From UBA1494_A sp963973975 (GTDB taxonomy: Bacteria; Bacteroidota; Bacteroidia; Flavobacteriales_E; Vicingaceae): a stretch of DNA of 64,000 nucleotides. Positions within the stretch are counted from its first letter, which is position 1. Each line of letters opens with the position of its first letter. Below are positions 1 through 9,361 of this stretch, one piece after another. The translations under genes were made by a program, and so were the position numbers. The notes beneath the pieces are model-generated. The model was not told the DNA's origin. It did not search any database and saw only the letters and a list, made by a program, of their open reading frames with translations. Where the stretch lies: contig CAXBCF010000016.1 in NCBI GenBank assembly GCA_963973975.1, forward strand, positions 3,672 through 67,671. Direction: 5' to 3'.

Positions 1-8
1 TTTCTATA

Positions 9-77
9 AATCCTTTAGGGATGTCATAATTATATAAATAGAAGTGTAAAAGACTTTAATCCCATAGGGGTGAGATA
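9..77. repeat. Pair of short dyad-containing direct repeats
   Basis: Two similar 20-bp units lie at 9-28 and 58-77. Both follow the pattern AATCC, four variable bases, GGG, R, TG, two bases, ATA. Each core is an imperfect CC/GG dyad. The rest of 1-187 is AT-rich and I see no gene in it. From memory, short repeats of this look are scattered between genes in Bacteroidota genomes; I could not test that here. No terminator-like T-tract follows either unit. Confidence 0.45.
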
Positions 78-187
78 AGTTAGTAAATAAAAATAAACTG
101 ATTCCATAGAAAATATTCAGCTGTTTAATATTGGTTTAGTTTACTGATTAAGAAAAAAAGAATTTGAATATTCTTATTTCTATTTCC

Positions 188-964
188 CTAACTATCGTAC
201 CTCAAATGCTTCACTGATTCACCAGAATCCTTCAACTCCTTGAGTGCATCAATCCCAATTTGCAGGTGATTATTAACAAATGAACTCGTCACTTTCTTAT
301 CGCTTTCGCTAGTTTTTACTCCCTCAGGAATCATAGGGTTATCTGAAACCAATAGCAATGCTCCATGAGGTATGCCATTTACAAAGCCAACTGAAAAAAT
401 GGTAGCAGTTTCCATGTCAATAGCCATTGCTCGAATTTCTCTCAAGTAATCTTTAAATTCTTGATCATGCTCCCAAACCCTTCGGTTAGTACTGTATACT
501 GTACCCGTCCAATAGTCCAATTGATGCTTTTTAATCATTGAAGAAACCGAGCGTTGTAAACGAAATGATGGAAGAGCTGGAACTTCAGGTGGAAGGTAAT
601 CATCACTTGTACCTTCACCTCTTATTGCTGCTATGGGTAAAATCATGTCACCGATTTGAGTGATTTTTTTCAATCCACCACACTTTCCTAAAAATAAAAC
701 AGCTTTTGGAGAAATCGCTGAAAGCAAATCCATGATAGTTGCAGCATTTGCACTTCCTATTCCAAAGTTGATAATGCTTATTCCATTAGCCGTTGCCACT
801 TGCATGGGGTGGTCTTGACCTTTTATTTCAACATCAAATGCGTTGGCAAACATTTTTAGGTAATGCCCAAAATTGGTCAATAAAATGTATTCTCCAAATT
901 GATCAAGCTCACACCCAGTATAGCGTGGCAACCAATTTTTCACTATTTCTTCTTTAGTTTTCAT
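188..964 (-). CDS. amn: AMP nucleosidase, short form
   Basis: Predicted to hydrolyse AMP to adenine and ribose 5-phosphate in purine salvage. The 258 residues carry the nucleoside phosphorylase/hydrolase fold signatures: FLGKCGG at 91-97, the substrate-binding DMETA motif at 183-187 and SDNP at 207-210, whose Asp would contact the base. The protein has about half the length of E. coli Amn (484 aa) and matches only the catalytic domain, as is usual in Bacteroidota. Its start overlaps the end of the upstream peptidase gene by 11 bp, so it is probably translated from the ispE-peptidase-amn transcript. Other nucleoside phosphorylase activity cannot be excluded from sequence alone. Confidence 0.85.
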   Translation of the reverse strand: MKTKEEIVKNWLPRYTGCELDQFGEYILLTNFGHYLKMFANAFDVEIKGQDHPMQVATANGISIINFGIGSANAATIMDLLSAISPKAVLFLGKCGGLKKITQIGDMILPIAAIRGEGTSDDYLPPEVPALPSFRLQRSVSSMIKKHQLDYWTGTVYSTNRRVWEHDQEFKDYLREIRAMAIDMETATIFSVGFVNGIPHGALLLVSDNPMIPEGVKTSESDKKVTSSFVNNHLQIGIDALKELKDSGESVKHLRYDS

Positions 965-3119
965 CTTTATTTTCTTTGCTTTTCACAAGGGTTAACTCCT
1001 TCATAATGTGTTGAGCATTTGCAAACTTATCGACTACAAAAAGTACGTAGCGAATATCTACAGAAATGTTTCTACATAAACTTATGTCATAATTGATATC
1101 GCTCATAGTTCCTTCCCAATTTCGATCAAAGTTCAGCCCAATTAACTCTCCCTTTGCATTAATTACCGGACTGCCCGAGTTGCCTCCTGAAGTATGGTTA
1201 GAAGCAATGAAACAAACCGGCAAGTACCCTTTAGAATCTCTGTAAGGACCGAATTCTTCATCACCAATTAATTCCATCAACTTCATTGGAAGTCTAAAAT
1301 CTACATTTGATGAATCGTATTTTTCTAAAATCCCTTTACCAGTAGTAAAAAAATCATAGGTCACTGCATCAGCAGGTTGAAAACCTTCCACTTTTCCATA
1401 AGATAAGCGCAGAGTAGAATTAGCATCAGGGTAGTATCGATCAGGAACATATGTTCTTAAAGCACTCATATAAATGGTACTCAAAGAGTCAATTTTATCG
1501 CTAATTCTGTTGTATTCAGGAGAAATTCTCTCTCTAAATGTTGACCAAAATTGACTGTTTAGTTCAAAAGCAGGATCTTGCTTCAATTTTGCAATCTTTT
1601 TGGTATTCTTTGATTGCAACAAAGCTTCTAACTTAGCCTTATCTGAAAAAATTGATTTACTGTAAAGTGTTTGAACTTTTTTGTTTAACTCTTCTTTAGA
1701 AACAGATTTTAAGTATTCAGGAGTAAACTCTTCAGGCATGTTTTCCTTATAAATTAGCAACAAGCTTTCAGCCATTTCCCGATCAGTTGTTAAATCAAAA
1801 TCCTTAAAAAAAGAATTAATTCTTTCTTGCAACTTAACATAGTCCTCTTCTTCAATTTCTTTGTCATCATTTACTGCCGTTACTATCGAATTAAATGAAT
1901 TCGCCAAAGAAAGTATTTCAATTTTTCTGTATGGAATTTCAATAAAATAACTTCGAGCAAGGGCATACTTTTCTATTGCTTCATAATTTACTTTAAAGGC
2001 ATCTAGTAAGCCATTGTATTCTTCTACTTTTTTAGTCGACATTTCAAAAGCTTGCTCTAAATCTTGCTTTTTTCCGATGGCATTGGTTTGTTGCAAGCCT
2101 TTATTTTCTCCAATCCACTTTTTCCAATAATTGCTAATACTTGCATATTTGGATGCGTATTTAATTCGAACTTCTACGCTTCTCGACATGTTTCGATTTA
2201 ATATGTCTAAAGCTTCTTCTCGAATTGCAATTTGCTCTGGATTGATTACCTCTTTTATTTGTTTGATTGCATAGGAAGTCAAATACTCTTGAGTTCTTCC
2301 CGGAAAACCAAAAACCATTGTAAAATCTTTTTCTTTCACCCCTTCTAAAGATATTGGAAAGTGATGTTTCGGTCGATAAGGTACATTTGATTCACTGTAT
2401 TCAGCAGGCATATTATTGGAATCTGCATAAATTCTAAAAATAGAAAAGTCGCCTGTGTGTCTTGGCCACATCCAATTATCTGTATCGCCACCAAATTTAC
2501 CAATAGAAGATGGAGGTGCTCCAACTAAACGAACATCTTTAAATGTTTCAGTTATGAATAGATAGTATTCATTGCCATAAAAAAATGGTCGAATATATGC
2601 ATCATAATGAGTGTCAGCTGTTACTGCTTTCACAATCGAATCAATTCTTTTAGCAATTAAAGCATTGCGCTCCTTTGTACTTAATTTTTCATCTATCGCT
2701 TCTAAAACTGATGAAGTTACGTCTTCCATTCGCACTATAAAAGTAGCAGTTAAACCCGGATTCTTCAGCTCTTCTTTTAAATTTGAAGCCCAATAACCAT
2801 CAGTTAAATAATCATTTTCAACAGAACTGTGCGACTGAATTCGGCCGTATCCACAATGGTGGTTTGTTAAAATCAAACCCTGATCTGAAATAATTTCCCC
2901 TGTGCAAAATCCGCCAAACGAAATAACCGCATCTTTCAAACTCGATTGGTTGATACTGTATATGTCTTCAGCAGATAATTGAAGTCCCATGCCCTTCATA
3001 TCTGTTTCGTTCAGGCTTTTCAACAACATAGGCAACCACATGCCCTCTTTAGCGATTGCACTTTGAAAGCTAATGGTAGCAATGGTAATTAATAAAATAA
3101 GTTTTTTGATTGACTTCAT
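954..3119 (-). CDS. S46 family dipeptidyl-peptidase, DPP11-like
   Basis: A 721-residue periplasmic serine exopeptidase that removes dipeptides from peptide N-termini, used by asaccharolytic and marine Bacteroidota to feed on protein. A signal peptide covers residues 1-23. The trypsin-like triad is visible: TNHHCG at 85-90, an acidic GDTDNW segment near 225, and GGNSGSP with the nucleophile at Ser648. Eighteen residues after this Ser lies Arg666 in FDRNW. In the family an Arg here (Arg673 in P. gingivalis DPP11) gives Asp/Glu preference at P1, whereas DPP7 has Gly. I therefore infer DPP11-type specificity. It lies 22 bp downstream of ispE and overlaps amn. Confidence 0.88.
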   Translation of the reverse strand: MKSIKKLILLITIATISFQSAIAKEGMWLPMLLKSLNETDMKGMGLQLSAEDIYSINQSSLKDAVISFGGFCTGEIISDQGLILTNHHCGYGRIQSHSSVENDYLTDGYWASNLKEELKNPGLTATFIVRMEDVTSSVLEAIDEKLSTKERNALIAKRIDSIVKAVTADTHYDAYIRPFFYGNEYYLFITETFKDVRLVGAPPSSIGKFGGDTDNWMWPRHTGDFSIFRIYADSNNMPAEYSESNVPYRPKHHFPISLEGVKEKDFTMVFGFPGRTQEYLTSYAIKQIKEVINPEQIAIREEALDILNRNMSRSVEVRIKYASKYASISNYWKKWIGENKGLQQTNAIGKKQDLEQAFEMSTKKVEEYNGLLDAFKVNYEAIEKYALARSYFIEIPYRKIEILSLANSFNSIVTAVNDDKEIEEEDYVKLQERINSFFKDFDLTTDREMAESLLLIYKENMPEEFTPEYLKSVSKEELNKKVQTLYSKSIFSDKAKLEALLQSKNTKKIAKLKQDPAFELNSQFWSTFRERISPEYNRISDKIDSLSTIYMSALRTYVPDRYYPDANSTLRLSYGKVEGFQPADAVTYDFFTTGKGILEKYDSSNVDFRLPMKLMELIGDEEFGPYRDSKGYLPVCFIASNHTSGGNSGSPVINAKGELIGLNFDRNWEGTMSDINYDISLCRNISVDIRYVLFVVDKFANAQHIMKELTLVKSKENKDEN

Positions 3120-3141
3120 ATTAGAAAAAATAAGGTGAAAA

Positions 3142-3954
3142 TTAAAAGGCTAATTTAAAAATACGGTAAGGATAATTCTCAGAAAATAAACAAGATTTAG
3201 GCTTTTCATCGAAAAATGCATAAAAACTCGATCCGCTTCCGCTCATAGAAACAAACGTAGCTCCCATATCTACTAACTGTTTTTTTAATAAATTCAATTC
3301 GGGAAAAATTGAAAGTAACGGAGCTTCAAAATCATTTACTAACTTTTCTTGCCAAGTACTCAGGTCATTTTTAATGATTTCAACGATGCTTGATTCCGCT
3401 TGTTTAGGCTGAATGCTGGCATACGCTTTTTTTGTTTCAATGTGCAAATTGGGATAAACCAATAGGCAGTAAGTATTTAATTTAAAATCAATAACAGGTT
3501 TAAGGATTTCTCCCTTTCCGCTTGCAATTACAGGTTTATTAGGTATAAAAAAAGCACAATCACTTCCCAATTGAGCTGCATAATTCATTAGTTGATTTTC
3601 TGAAATCTCCAGATTAAATAAAGTATTCAACCCTTTTAAAGTAAAAGCAGCATCAGAAGATCCTCCACCCAAGCCTGCTCCTATTGGAATATTTTTCGTT
3701 AAGCTAATCGAAACTGGGGCTAACTTATAATCATTTTGTACTAATTTATATGCTTTCACACATAAATTATCCACTGCATCTCCATCAATTTCAATTCCAT
3801 TCGAGGTAAAACTAAACTTCTCAGATTTCACTATTTCCAGTTCATCTGTCCAAGGTACAGGAAGAAAAAGACTATCAATGTTATGAAATCCATCAGCTCT
3901 TTTTTGGGTGATAAACAGCCCTAAATTTATTTTAGCATTGGGAAATAATATCAT
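3142..3954 (-). CDS. ispE: 4-diphosphocytidyl-2-C-methyl-D-erythritol kinase
   Basis: Phosphorylates CDP-ME in the non-mevalonate isoprenoid pathway. This is a GHMP kinase of 270 residues, the normal size. NAKINLGL at 6-13 holds the catalytic Lys8, IGAGLGGGSSDAA at 91-103 is the ATP-binding glycine loop, and SDCAFF around 131-136 supplies the Asp132 partner. It is the first gene of an operon with the peptidase and amn. A TACTTTTG promoter element ends only 5 nt before the ATG, so the mRNA may be leaderless. It is divergent from accA, with the two promoters back to back. Confidence 0.95.
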   Translation of the reverse strand: MILFPNAKINLGLFITQKRADGFHNIDSLFLPVPWTDELEIVKSEKFSFTSNGIEIDGDAVDNLCVKAYKLVQNDYKLAPVSISLTKNIPIGAGLGGGSSDAAFTLKGLNTLFNLEISENQLMNYAAQLGSDCAFFIPNKPVIASGKGEILKPVIDFKLNTYCLLVYPNLHIETKKAYASIQPKQAESSIVEIIKNDLSTWQEKLVNDFEAPLLSIFPELNLLKKQLVDMGATFVSMSGSGSSFYAFFDEKPKSCLFSENYPYRIFKLAF

Positions 3955-3959
3955 GACGA

Positions 3960-3989
3960 CAAAAGTAGTGGATAAAATTAAAGCCGCAA
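3960..3989 (-). promoter_or_regulatory. ispE promoter
   Basis: On the minus strand TTG (3987-3989) lies 19 bp from TACTTTTG (3960-3967), matching the Bacteroidota TTG-N17-23-TAnnTTTG consensus. The element ends 5 nt before the ispE ATG. Confidence 0.7.
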
Positions 3990-4014
3990 CTGTTTATATT
4001 CTGCTGTGATTTTC

Positions 4015-4022
4015 TATTTTTG
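4015..4022 (+). promoter_or_regulatory. accA promoter -7 element
   Basis: TATTTTTG matches TAnnTTTG. It overlaps the upstream TTG that would give a longer accA frame, which argues for the ATG at 4044. Confidence 0.6.
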
Positions 4023-4043
4023 AACTTTATTTTAAGACAAAAT

Positions 4044-5009
4044 ATGGCGAACTATTTGGAATTTGAAGAACCTGTAAAGGAAATTATAGAGCAACTAGAA
4101 CAAGCTAAGGAGCTTGAAGAAAAAAGCCAAGTTGATGTTTCCAAAACAACAAAAGCACTTGAAAAAAAGTTAAAAGAAACCAGATCTGCGATTTATGATA
4201 AATTGACTGCTTGGCAAAAAGTACAAGTTAGTCGTCATCCTGATCGTCCTTACACGTTAAGTTACATAGATTACATCTCAGGGGGTGATTTCATTGAATT
4301 GCACGGCGACAGAAATGTAAAAGATGACAAAGCAATGGTTGGTGGTTTGGGAACCGTTGACGGACAAACAGTCATGTTTATTGGTCAACAAAAAGGAATT
4401 AACACCAAAATGCGCCAATACCGAAACTTTGGAATGGCTAACCCCGAAGGTTATCGAAAAGCATTGCGTTTAATGAAACTTGCAGAGAAATTCAACATCC
4501 CTGTTGTAACATTTATTGATACCCCAGGTGCATTTCCGGGATTAGAAGCAGAAGAACGTGGTCAAGGTGAAGCGATTGCAAGAAATTTAATGGAAATGAC
4601 CACTTTGAAAGTGCCAATCATTTGCATTATCATTGGTGAAGGAGCGTCAGGTGGTGCATTGGGAATAGGAATTGGCGACAAAGTTTTGATGATGGAATAT
4701 ACTTGGTATTCAGTTATCTCTCCTGAAAGCTGCTCTTCCATATTATGGAGAAGTTGGGATTATAAAGAGCAAGCTGCTGAATCGTTAAAACTTACAGCTG
4801 AAGACATGCTTGAAAATAAACTGATTGACGGAATTATTAAAGAACCAATTGGTGGAGCGCATGCTAACCGTGAAGAAGCGTTTTCAAATGTGAAAAAAGA
4901 AATTCTTAAACAACTGGAAAAACTAACCATTATAGAACCAGAAAAAAGAATTGCTTCTAGGATTCGAAAATTCTCAAGCATGGGAGTTTTTGAAGATAAA
5001 AGAAGATAG
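4044..5009 (+). CDS. accA: Acetyl-CoA carboxylase carboxyltransferase subunit alpha
   Basis: Alpha subunit of the carboxyltransferase that moves CO2 from carboxybiotin to acetyl-CoA in the first committed step of fatty acid synthesis; it needs AccD, which is not in this window. The 321 residues start with the usual N-terminus (MANYLEFEEPVKEI). The CoA/oxyanion region is visible as GEGASGGALGIGIGD and ISPESCSSILW. An in-frame TTG at 4020 would add eight residues but lies inside the promoter, so the ATG at 4044 is chosen. dnaB follows downstream on the same strand after an opposed lipoprotein gene. Confidence 0.96.
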   Translation: MANYLEFEEPVKEIIEQLEQAKELEEKSQVDVSKTTKALEKKLKETRSAIYDKLTAWQKVQVSRHPDRPYTLSYIDYISGGDFIELHGDRNVKDDKAMVGGLGTVDGQTVMFIGQQKGINTKMRQYRNFGMANPEGYRKALRLMKLAEKFNIPVVTFIDTPGAFPGLEAEERGQGEAIARNLMEMTTLKVPIICIIIGEGASGGALGIGIGDKVLMMEYTWYSVISPESCSSILWRSWDYKEQAAESLKLTAEDMLENKLIDGIIKEPIGGAHANREEAFSNVKKEILKQLEKLTIIEPEKRIASRIRKFSSMGVFEDKRR

Positions 5010-5013
5010 AAAA

Positions 5014-6300
5014 TCAGCGGTTAAAACGAACATCAATATTTATAATTCTCGAAGGTAAAGTTGCTTGAGTAACAAGGTTTGTTGGATTCAGCGAATAAAC
5101 ACTCAGTGTTTGGTTACTTCCTATTAAAAGTTGATTGTTCAGCTCATCATAAGCTATTACAGCATTTGGAATAATCAGAAAATCAAAGCTTGTGTTGGTA
5201 GAAAAGTCGTATCGCACAATTTTATTTGAAGTACTAATAAAGTAATCTTTGTCACTTATCTGTGTAACGCTAATGATTGAATCTCGAAAGGTTTTCATAG
5301 TTCTTACACCGTTAGCTTGAATATCTACTTCACTTAACAAACCTCCATTGGCATTATTCTGAAATAAGATTGCCATTTCTTGGCTTGTGAAATAAATAGC
5401 TTTTACTGGATCACTTATTGCCAATTCAGTATGTATAAAACCATTATTTCTAAAAAGTATTTGCACGCTTCGATTGCTCCCATTAAGGTCCACTTCTTCT
5501 GCTAATAAATATTTATGATTGGCTTTCAAATTTAAAATACTCCGTCCTGAATTAATAGCTCTGTAAGTGAAATTATCTTGAAAACTTTCATTAAACCCTC
5601 TAATTTCACCATCTTTAGCTGCTATCAATACAGTTCTATCTTCTAAATCAACACTCGTAAAGAGCTCTGAAAAATTACTTAAAAGTTGATTTTGATAGGC
5701 AATAGAATTTTCTTTTAAGTCGAAAACACTTATGTACCCTCCTCTTTTTGAGAGCATCCAATATTGCTGATCTATACTATTTACAACGGCTTCAGTTAAA
5801 GAATTTGGGTCAGTTAAAAAGGCAGAAAAGTTAAAATCGTTATTATCTTTAAAAAATTGAACTCCATTACCACTTTCACAAGAAACAATAGTATTTAAAC
5901 GGACTTTAGGAACCGTATTAATTTGAATATCGCGAAAAGCAGCTTTTACATTTTCTCCATCATCTGCTAGAATTCTAAAATAGTAAGTTCCACTTTCTAT
6001 TAAACTGTCTTTAATGAGAAAGTTAAGCGCTAATCTAAATTGATTAGAATTAGGGCTAAAATCATTATTCCCTTGAACTTGACGATTATCTGATTTTCTA
6101 AACAATCCTAATTGAATAGACTTTATAGACTCGTTATCTTGAATTTCAGCTTCAACAAAAATTTCATCCAATGTTGAAAATGTAGTATTATCCGTGGGAA
6201 ACAGCCAAGTAATTTGTGGAGGAACTTCATCTATTTCTTTTCTGCAAGATAAAAGCGCTAAAAATAGAAAAAACAGAAAACAGCTTCGAAAAAAATTCAT
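5014..6300 (-). CDS. Hypothetical lipoprotein with N-terminal Ig-like segment
   Basis: Function not recognised. The 428-residue product has a signal peptide with lipobox LLSC, cysteine at about 19, so it should be a lipidated envelope protein. Residues about 27-125 look like an immunoglobulin-type beta domain (PPQITWLFPTDNTTF followed by paired strands about loads and effects). The rest, with repeated short beta segments such as YWMLSKRGGYISVFDL and NQLLIGSNQTLSVYSL, resembles a beta-propeller. It converges with accA, leaving only 4 bp between the stops and no terminator. Confidence 0.7.
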   Translation of the reverse strand: MNFFRSCFLFFLFLALLSCRKEIDEVPPQITWLFPTDNTTFSTLDEIFVEAEIQDNESIKSIQLGLFRKSDNRQVQGNNDFSPNSNQFRLALNFLIKDSLIESGTYYFRILADDGENVKAAFRDIQINTVPKVRLNTIVSCESGNGVQFFKDNNDFNFSAFLTDPNSLTEAVVNSIDQQYWMLSKRGGYISVFDLKENSIAYQNQLLSNFSELFTSVDLEDRTVLIAAKDGEIRGFNESFQDNFTYRAINSGRSILNLKANHKYLLAEEVDLNGSNRSVQILFRNNGFIHTELAISDPVKAIYFTSQEMAILFQNNANGGLLSEVDIQANGVRTMKTFRDSIISVTQISDKDYFISTSNKIVRYDFSTNTSFDFLIIPNAVIAYDELNNQLLIGSNQTLSVYSLNPTNLVTQATLPSRIINIDVRFNR

Positions 6301-6494
6301 TTTATAAAATTAAGCAGAACTTCGAATAGTTGACTTAGCGGTATGTGTTAATTTCCTTTTCATAAACAGTTCAAAACTTGTTAGCAGACTGTTAAAAAAC
6401 AATTGTAATTTTTAATAAATTCAAAATATCTTAGTTATTAAAAGCTTTGACAATGACTGAAAACTTATCCATTTAAAATTGACTTATTGAATGC

Positions 6495-6522
6495 TTGTTT
6501 GAAACCAAAAAGACTATTTTTG
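6495..6522 (+). promoter_or_regulatory. dnaB promoter
   Basis: TTG (6495-6497), a 17-bp spacer and TATTTTTG (6515-6522). Only four nucleotides separate the element from the dnaB ATG at 6527, so transcription should begin at or within the start codon. Confidence 0.7.
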
Positions 6523-6526
6523 ACAC

Positions 6527-8062
6527 ATGAATAATTCTCCTGAAAAAAGCAGTTTAGTCCGTAAAAGAAACCTTAGCAACTCAATACAACTCTCTAATTT
6601 AGAGCACGGTAAACTACAACCACAAGCAGTAGACTTAGAAGAAGCAGTGCTTGGAGCAATGATGCTCGAAAAGGAAGCAGTTAATACTGCAATCGACATC
6701 CTACAACCTAAAAGTTTTTACAAGGATAGTCACCAAAAAATCTTTGAAGTCATTCAGGAATTATTCACAAAATCGGAGCCGATTGACATATTAACAATTA
6801 CCAATGCTTTAAAGCAAAAAGGACAGTTAGAAATTGTTGGTGGCCCCTATTACATTACCCAATTAACCAATAGAATTGCATCTGCAGCCAATGTTGAATT
6901 TCACGCTAGAATAATTTCCCAGAAATACATACAAAGAGAATTAATCAGAATTTCTACTGAAATTATAACTGATGCTTACGATGAAACAACAGATGTTTTC
7001 ACCTTACTCGATCGTGCTGAAAGTGGACTTTTTGGAGTAACTGAAGGAAATATTCGAAAAAACTACGACTCCATGTCGACCTTAATTCGGTCTGCTATCA
7101 AACAAATTGAAGTAGCAAAAGGTCATGAAGGAAATGTTAGCGGAGTACCGAGTGGTTTCACCGAATTAGACAGAATGACTTCTGGTTGGCAACCTTCAGA
7201 TTTAGTTATTTTAGCGGCACGACCTGCAATGGGTAAAACAGCTTTTTCATTGTCTCTTGCACGAAATGCAGCTGTTGAATTTAAGAAACCAGTTGCAATT
7301 TTCTCTCTAGAAATGTCATCTTTACAATTAGTAACGCGTTTAATTTCTTCTGAATCTGAACTTTCTTCCGAAAAACTTAGAAGTGGAAACTTGAGGAACG
7401 ATGAAATTGAACAAATTCATGCAAAAATTGGCGGACTCTCTGAAGCTCCAATTTTTATTGACGATACACCTGCAATTTCAGTATTCGAACTTAGAGCTAA
7501 AGCTAGAAGACTAAAATCTCAGCACGACATCCAATTATTGATGGTCGATTATCTTCAATTAATGACTGCTGGTGGAGAAGGCTCCAAAACTGGTAATCGA
7601 GAACAAGAAATTAGTACCATTTCTAGATCATTAAAAAGTATCGCTAAAGAATTGAATATCCCAGTTATTGCTTTATCTCAATTGAGTCGAGCTGTTGAAT
7701 CTCGAGGTGGTGACAGAAGGCCACAGTTATCAGATTTAAGAGAATCCGGATCCATTGAACAAGATGCCGATATGGTAATTTTTATCAATCGCCCTGAATA
7801 TTATGGCATTGATCAAGATGAAGCTGGAAACTCAACTGCGAGCTTAGCCAACATCATTATTGCTAAACACAGAAATGGTTCTGTTGGAGATGTCCGACTT
7901 AAGTTCACTAAAGAATTGGCAAAATTTGGCGATTTTGATTCTTATAATCAAAATGAACAATTCAATGAACTCCCTATCTCTGACGAATTTGATCAAGGCA
8001 ATAGCATTACTCGATCTTCAAGAATGGACGATTTTGAAGATGAGGATGACGCTCCCTTCTAA
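6527..8062 (+). CDS. dnaB: Replicative DNA helicase DnaB
   Basis: Hexameric 5'-3' helicase of the replication fork. The 511 residues contain the N-terminal primase-interacting helical domain (about 30-135) and the RecA-type motor domain: Walker A ARPAMGKT near 230-238, Walker B LMVDYLQLM near 338-346, and an arginine-finger region FINRPEYYG near 420. The C-terminus is acidic (DDFEDEDDAPF). There is no intein, which many dnaB genes carry. No other Met lies near the conserved start of the fold, so the ATG at 6527 stands although the promoter almost touches it. Confidence 0.97.
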   Translation: MNNSPEKSSLVRKRNLSNSIQLSNLEHGKLQPQAVDLEEAVLGAMMLEKEAVNTAIDILQPKSFYKDSHQKIFEVIQELFTKSEPIDILTITNALKQKGQLEIVGGPYYITQLTNRIASAANVEFHARIISQKYIQRELIRISTEIITDAYDETTDVFTLLDRAESGLFGVTEGNIRKNYDSMSTLIRSAIKQIEVAKGHEGNVSGVPSGFTELDRMTSGWQPSDLVILAARPAMGKTAFSLSLARNAAVEFKKPVAIFSLEMSSLQLVTRLISSESELSSEKLRSGNLRNDEIEQIHAKIGGLSEAPIFIDDTPAISVFELRAKARRLKSQHDIQLLMVDYLQLMTAGGEGSKTGNREQEISTISRSLKSIAKELNIPVIALSQLSRAVESRGGDRRPQLSDLRESGSIEQDADMVIFINRPEYYGIDQDEAGNSTASLANIIIAKHRNGSVGDVRLKFTKELAKFGDFDSYNQNEQFNELPISDEFDQGNSITRSSRMDDFEDEDDAPF

Positions 8063-8101
8063 GAATTGTGTAAATTAGCTTTCCAGAAATTTTTTGTTCC
8101 C

Positions 8102-9361
8102 ATGAAAGGATTTTTAACCCTTCTCTTTTTGATGAGCTTATACTTTCAAAGTATGGCTGCTTACATCCTTATTCCTATGGATGAAAGCCAAAAAAATCAT
8201 TTAAAAGCATATGGAATTGCTTATTGGTGCTTAGAAAGAGAAGTTGAAGTTGATTGGTTATTAAATTATCGTGGTGGTAGTTTTATGATGCAAGCTGCTA
8301 AAGCGATTCAAGATGAAATGATGATTCGAGGAGTCACTTTTGAACTTATACCAAACGCTAAATCTACTGCAATTCTGAATGAAATTAGTAATCCTGAAGT
8401 TAATCAAGATGTTGTTAAACTTCAAGTTCCACCAAAAATGGCTGTTTACACACCAGATGGAAAACAACCTTGGGACGATGCTGTAACATTAGTATTAACT
8501 TATGCTGAGATTCCTTACACAAAAATTTATGATCGAGAAATCATTGGTGGTGAATTGCCAAAATATGATTGGTTACATCTTCACCATGAAGATTTTACAG
8601 GGCAATATGGTAGATTTTATGCCTCCTATAGAAACCACTCCTGGTACAAAGAAGAAGTCAGTAGAAATGAAAAAATGGCCGCAGAACTAGGTTTTTCTAA
8701 AGTATCTCAACTTAAATTAAATGTGGCTAAAAGAATTAGAGAGTTTACCGCAGGTGGTGGATTTTTATTTACCATGTGCTCTGGAACAGACTCATACGAC
8801 ATTTCTTTAGCAGCTGAAGAAATAGATATTTGTGAAAACATGTTTGATGGTGATGGCACTACTCCAAACTATAACTCAAAACTCAATTTTGAAAACACAT
8901 TTGCTTTCAAAGATTTTCAATTGAAAACAAATCCTATGGAATATGAGTTTTCAACCATTGACGCCACTCAAGTTCATTCAAGAACTCCCGAATCTAGTGA
9001 TAAGTTTTCACTCTTTGAGTTTTCTGCAAAGTGGGATCCAGTGCCAACAATGCTTTGTCAAAATCATACAAAAATAATTGATGGATTCATGGGGCAAACA
9101 ACTGCTTTTGATAAAAGATACATCAAATCCGATGTTTTAATTATGGGCGAAAACAAATCACTCAATTCTGCCCGATACATTCATGGAAGCTTTGGGAAAG
9201 GTACATGGACTTTCTATGGAGGACATGATCCTGAAGACTATCAGCACTATGTTGGAGATCCTCCAACTGATTTAAACCTGCATCCAAATAGTCCGGGATA
9301 CCGACTTATTTTAAATAATGTGCTTTTTCCTGCTGCCAAAAAGAAGAAACAAAAAACTTAG
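8102..9361 (+). CDS. Periplasmic protein of the family often named asparagine synthetase B
   Basis: A 419-residue exported protein; the signal peptide is MKGFLTLLFLMSLYFQSMAA. The ATG at 8102 is preferred over the in-frame ATG at 8066 because only it puts the signal at the N-terminus. From memory, flavobacterial homologues (ILIPMD, then HLKAYGIAYW, then LLNYRGGSF) are named asparagine synthetase B, but I see neither the N-terminal Cys2 glutaminase nor the PP-loop of AsnB. Instead GGGFLFTMCSGTDS (Cys near 225) looks like the nucleophile elbow of a class I amidotransferase or BPL_N-like fold, and GGHDPEDYQH (His near 375) could supply the partner. Substrate unknown. It follows dnaB and overlaps the convergent porin gene by 4 bp. 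Confidence 0.7.
   Translation: MKGFLTLLFLMSLYFQSMAAYILIPMDESQKNHLKAYGIAYWCLEREVEVDWLLNYRGGSFMMQAAKAIQDEMMIRGVTFELIPNAKSTAILNEISNPEVNQDVVKLQVPPKMAVYTPDGKQPWDDAVTLVLTYAEIPYTKIYDREIIGGELPKYDWLHLHHEDFTGQYGRFYASYRNHSWYKEEVSRNEKMAAELGFSKVSQLKLNVAKRIREFTAGGGFLFTMCSGTDSYDISLAAEEIDICENMFDGDGTTPNYNSKLNFENTFAFKDFQLKTNPMEYEFSTIDATQVHSRTPESSDKFSLFEFSAKWDPVPTMLCQNHTKIIDGFMGQTTAFDKRYIKSDVLIMGENKSLNSARYIHGSFGKGTWTFYGGHDPEDYQHYVGDPPTDLNLHPNSPGYRLILNNVLFPAAKKKKQKT

Noticed and set aside
32..187. tRNA or small RNA gene before amn
   Set aside because: No cloverleaf or stable structure could be traced; sequence is AT-rich throughout.
4020..4043. Longer accA start at TTG 4020
   Set aside because: The codon is part of the -7 promoter element and the extra residues do not fit the family N-terminus.
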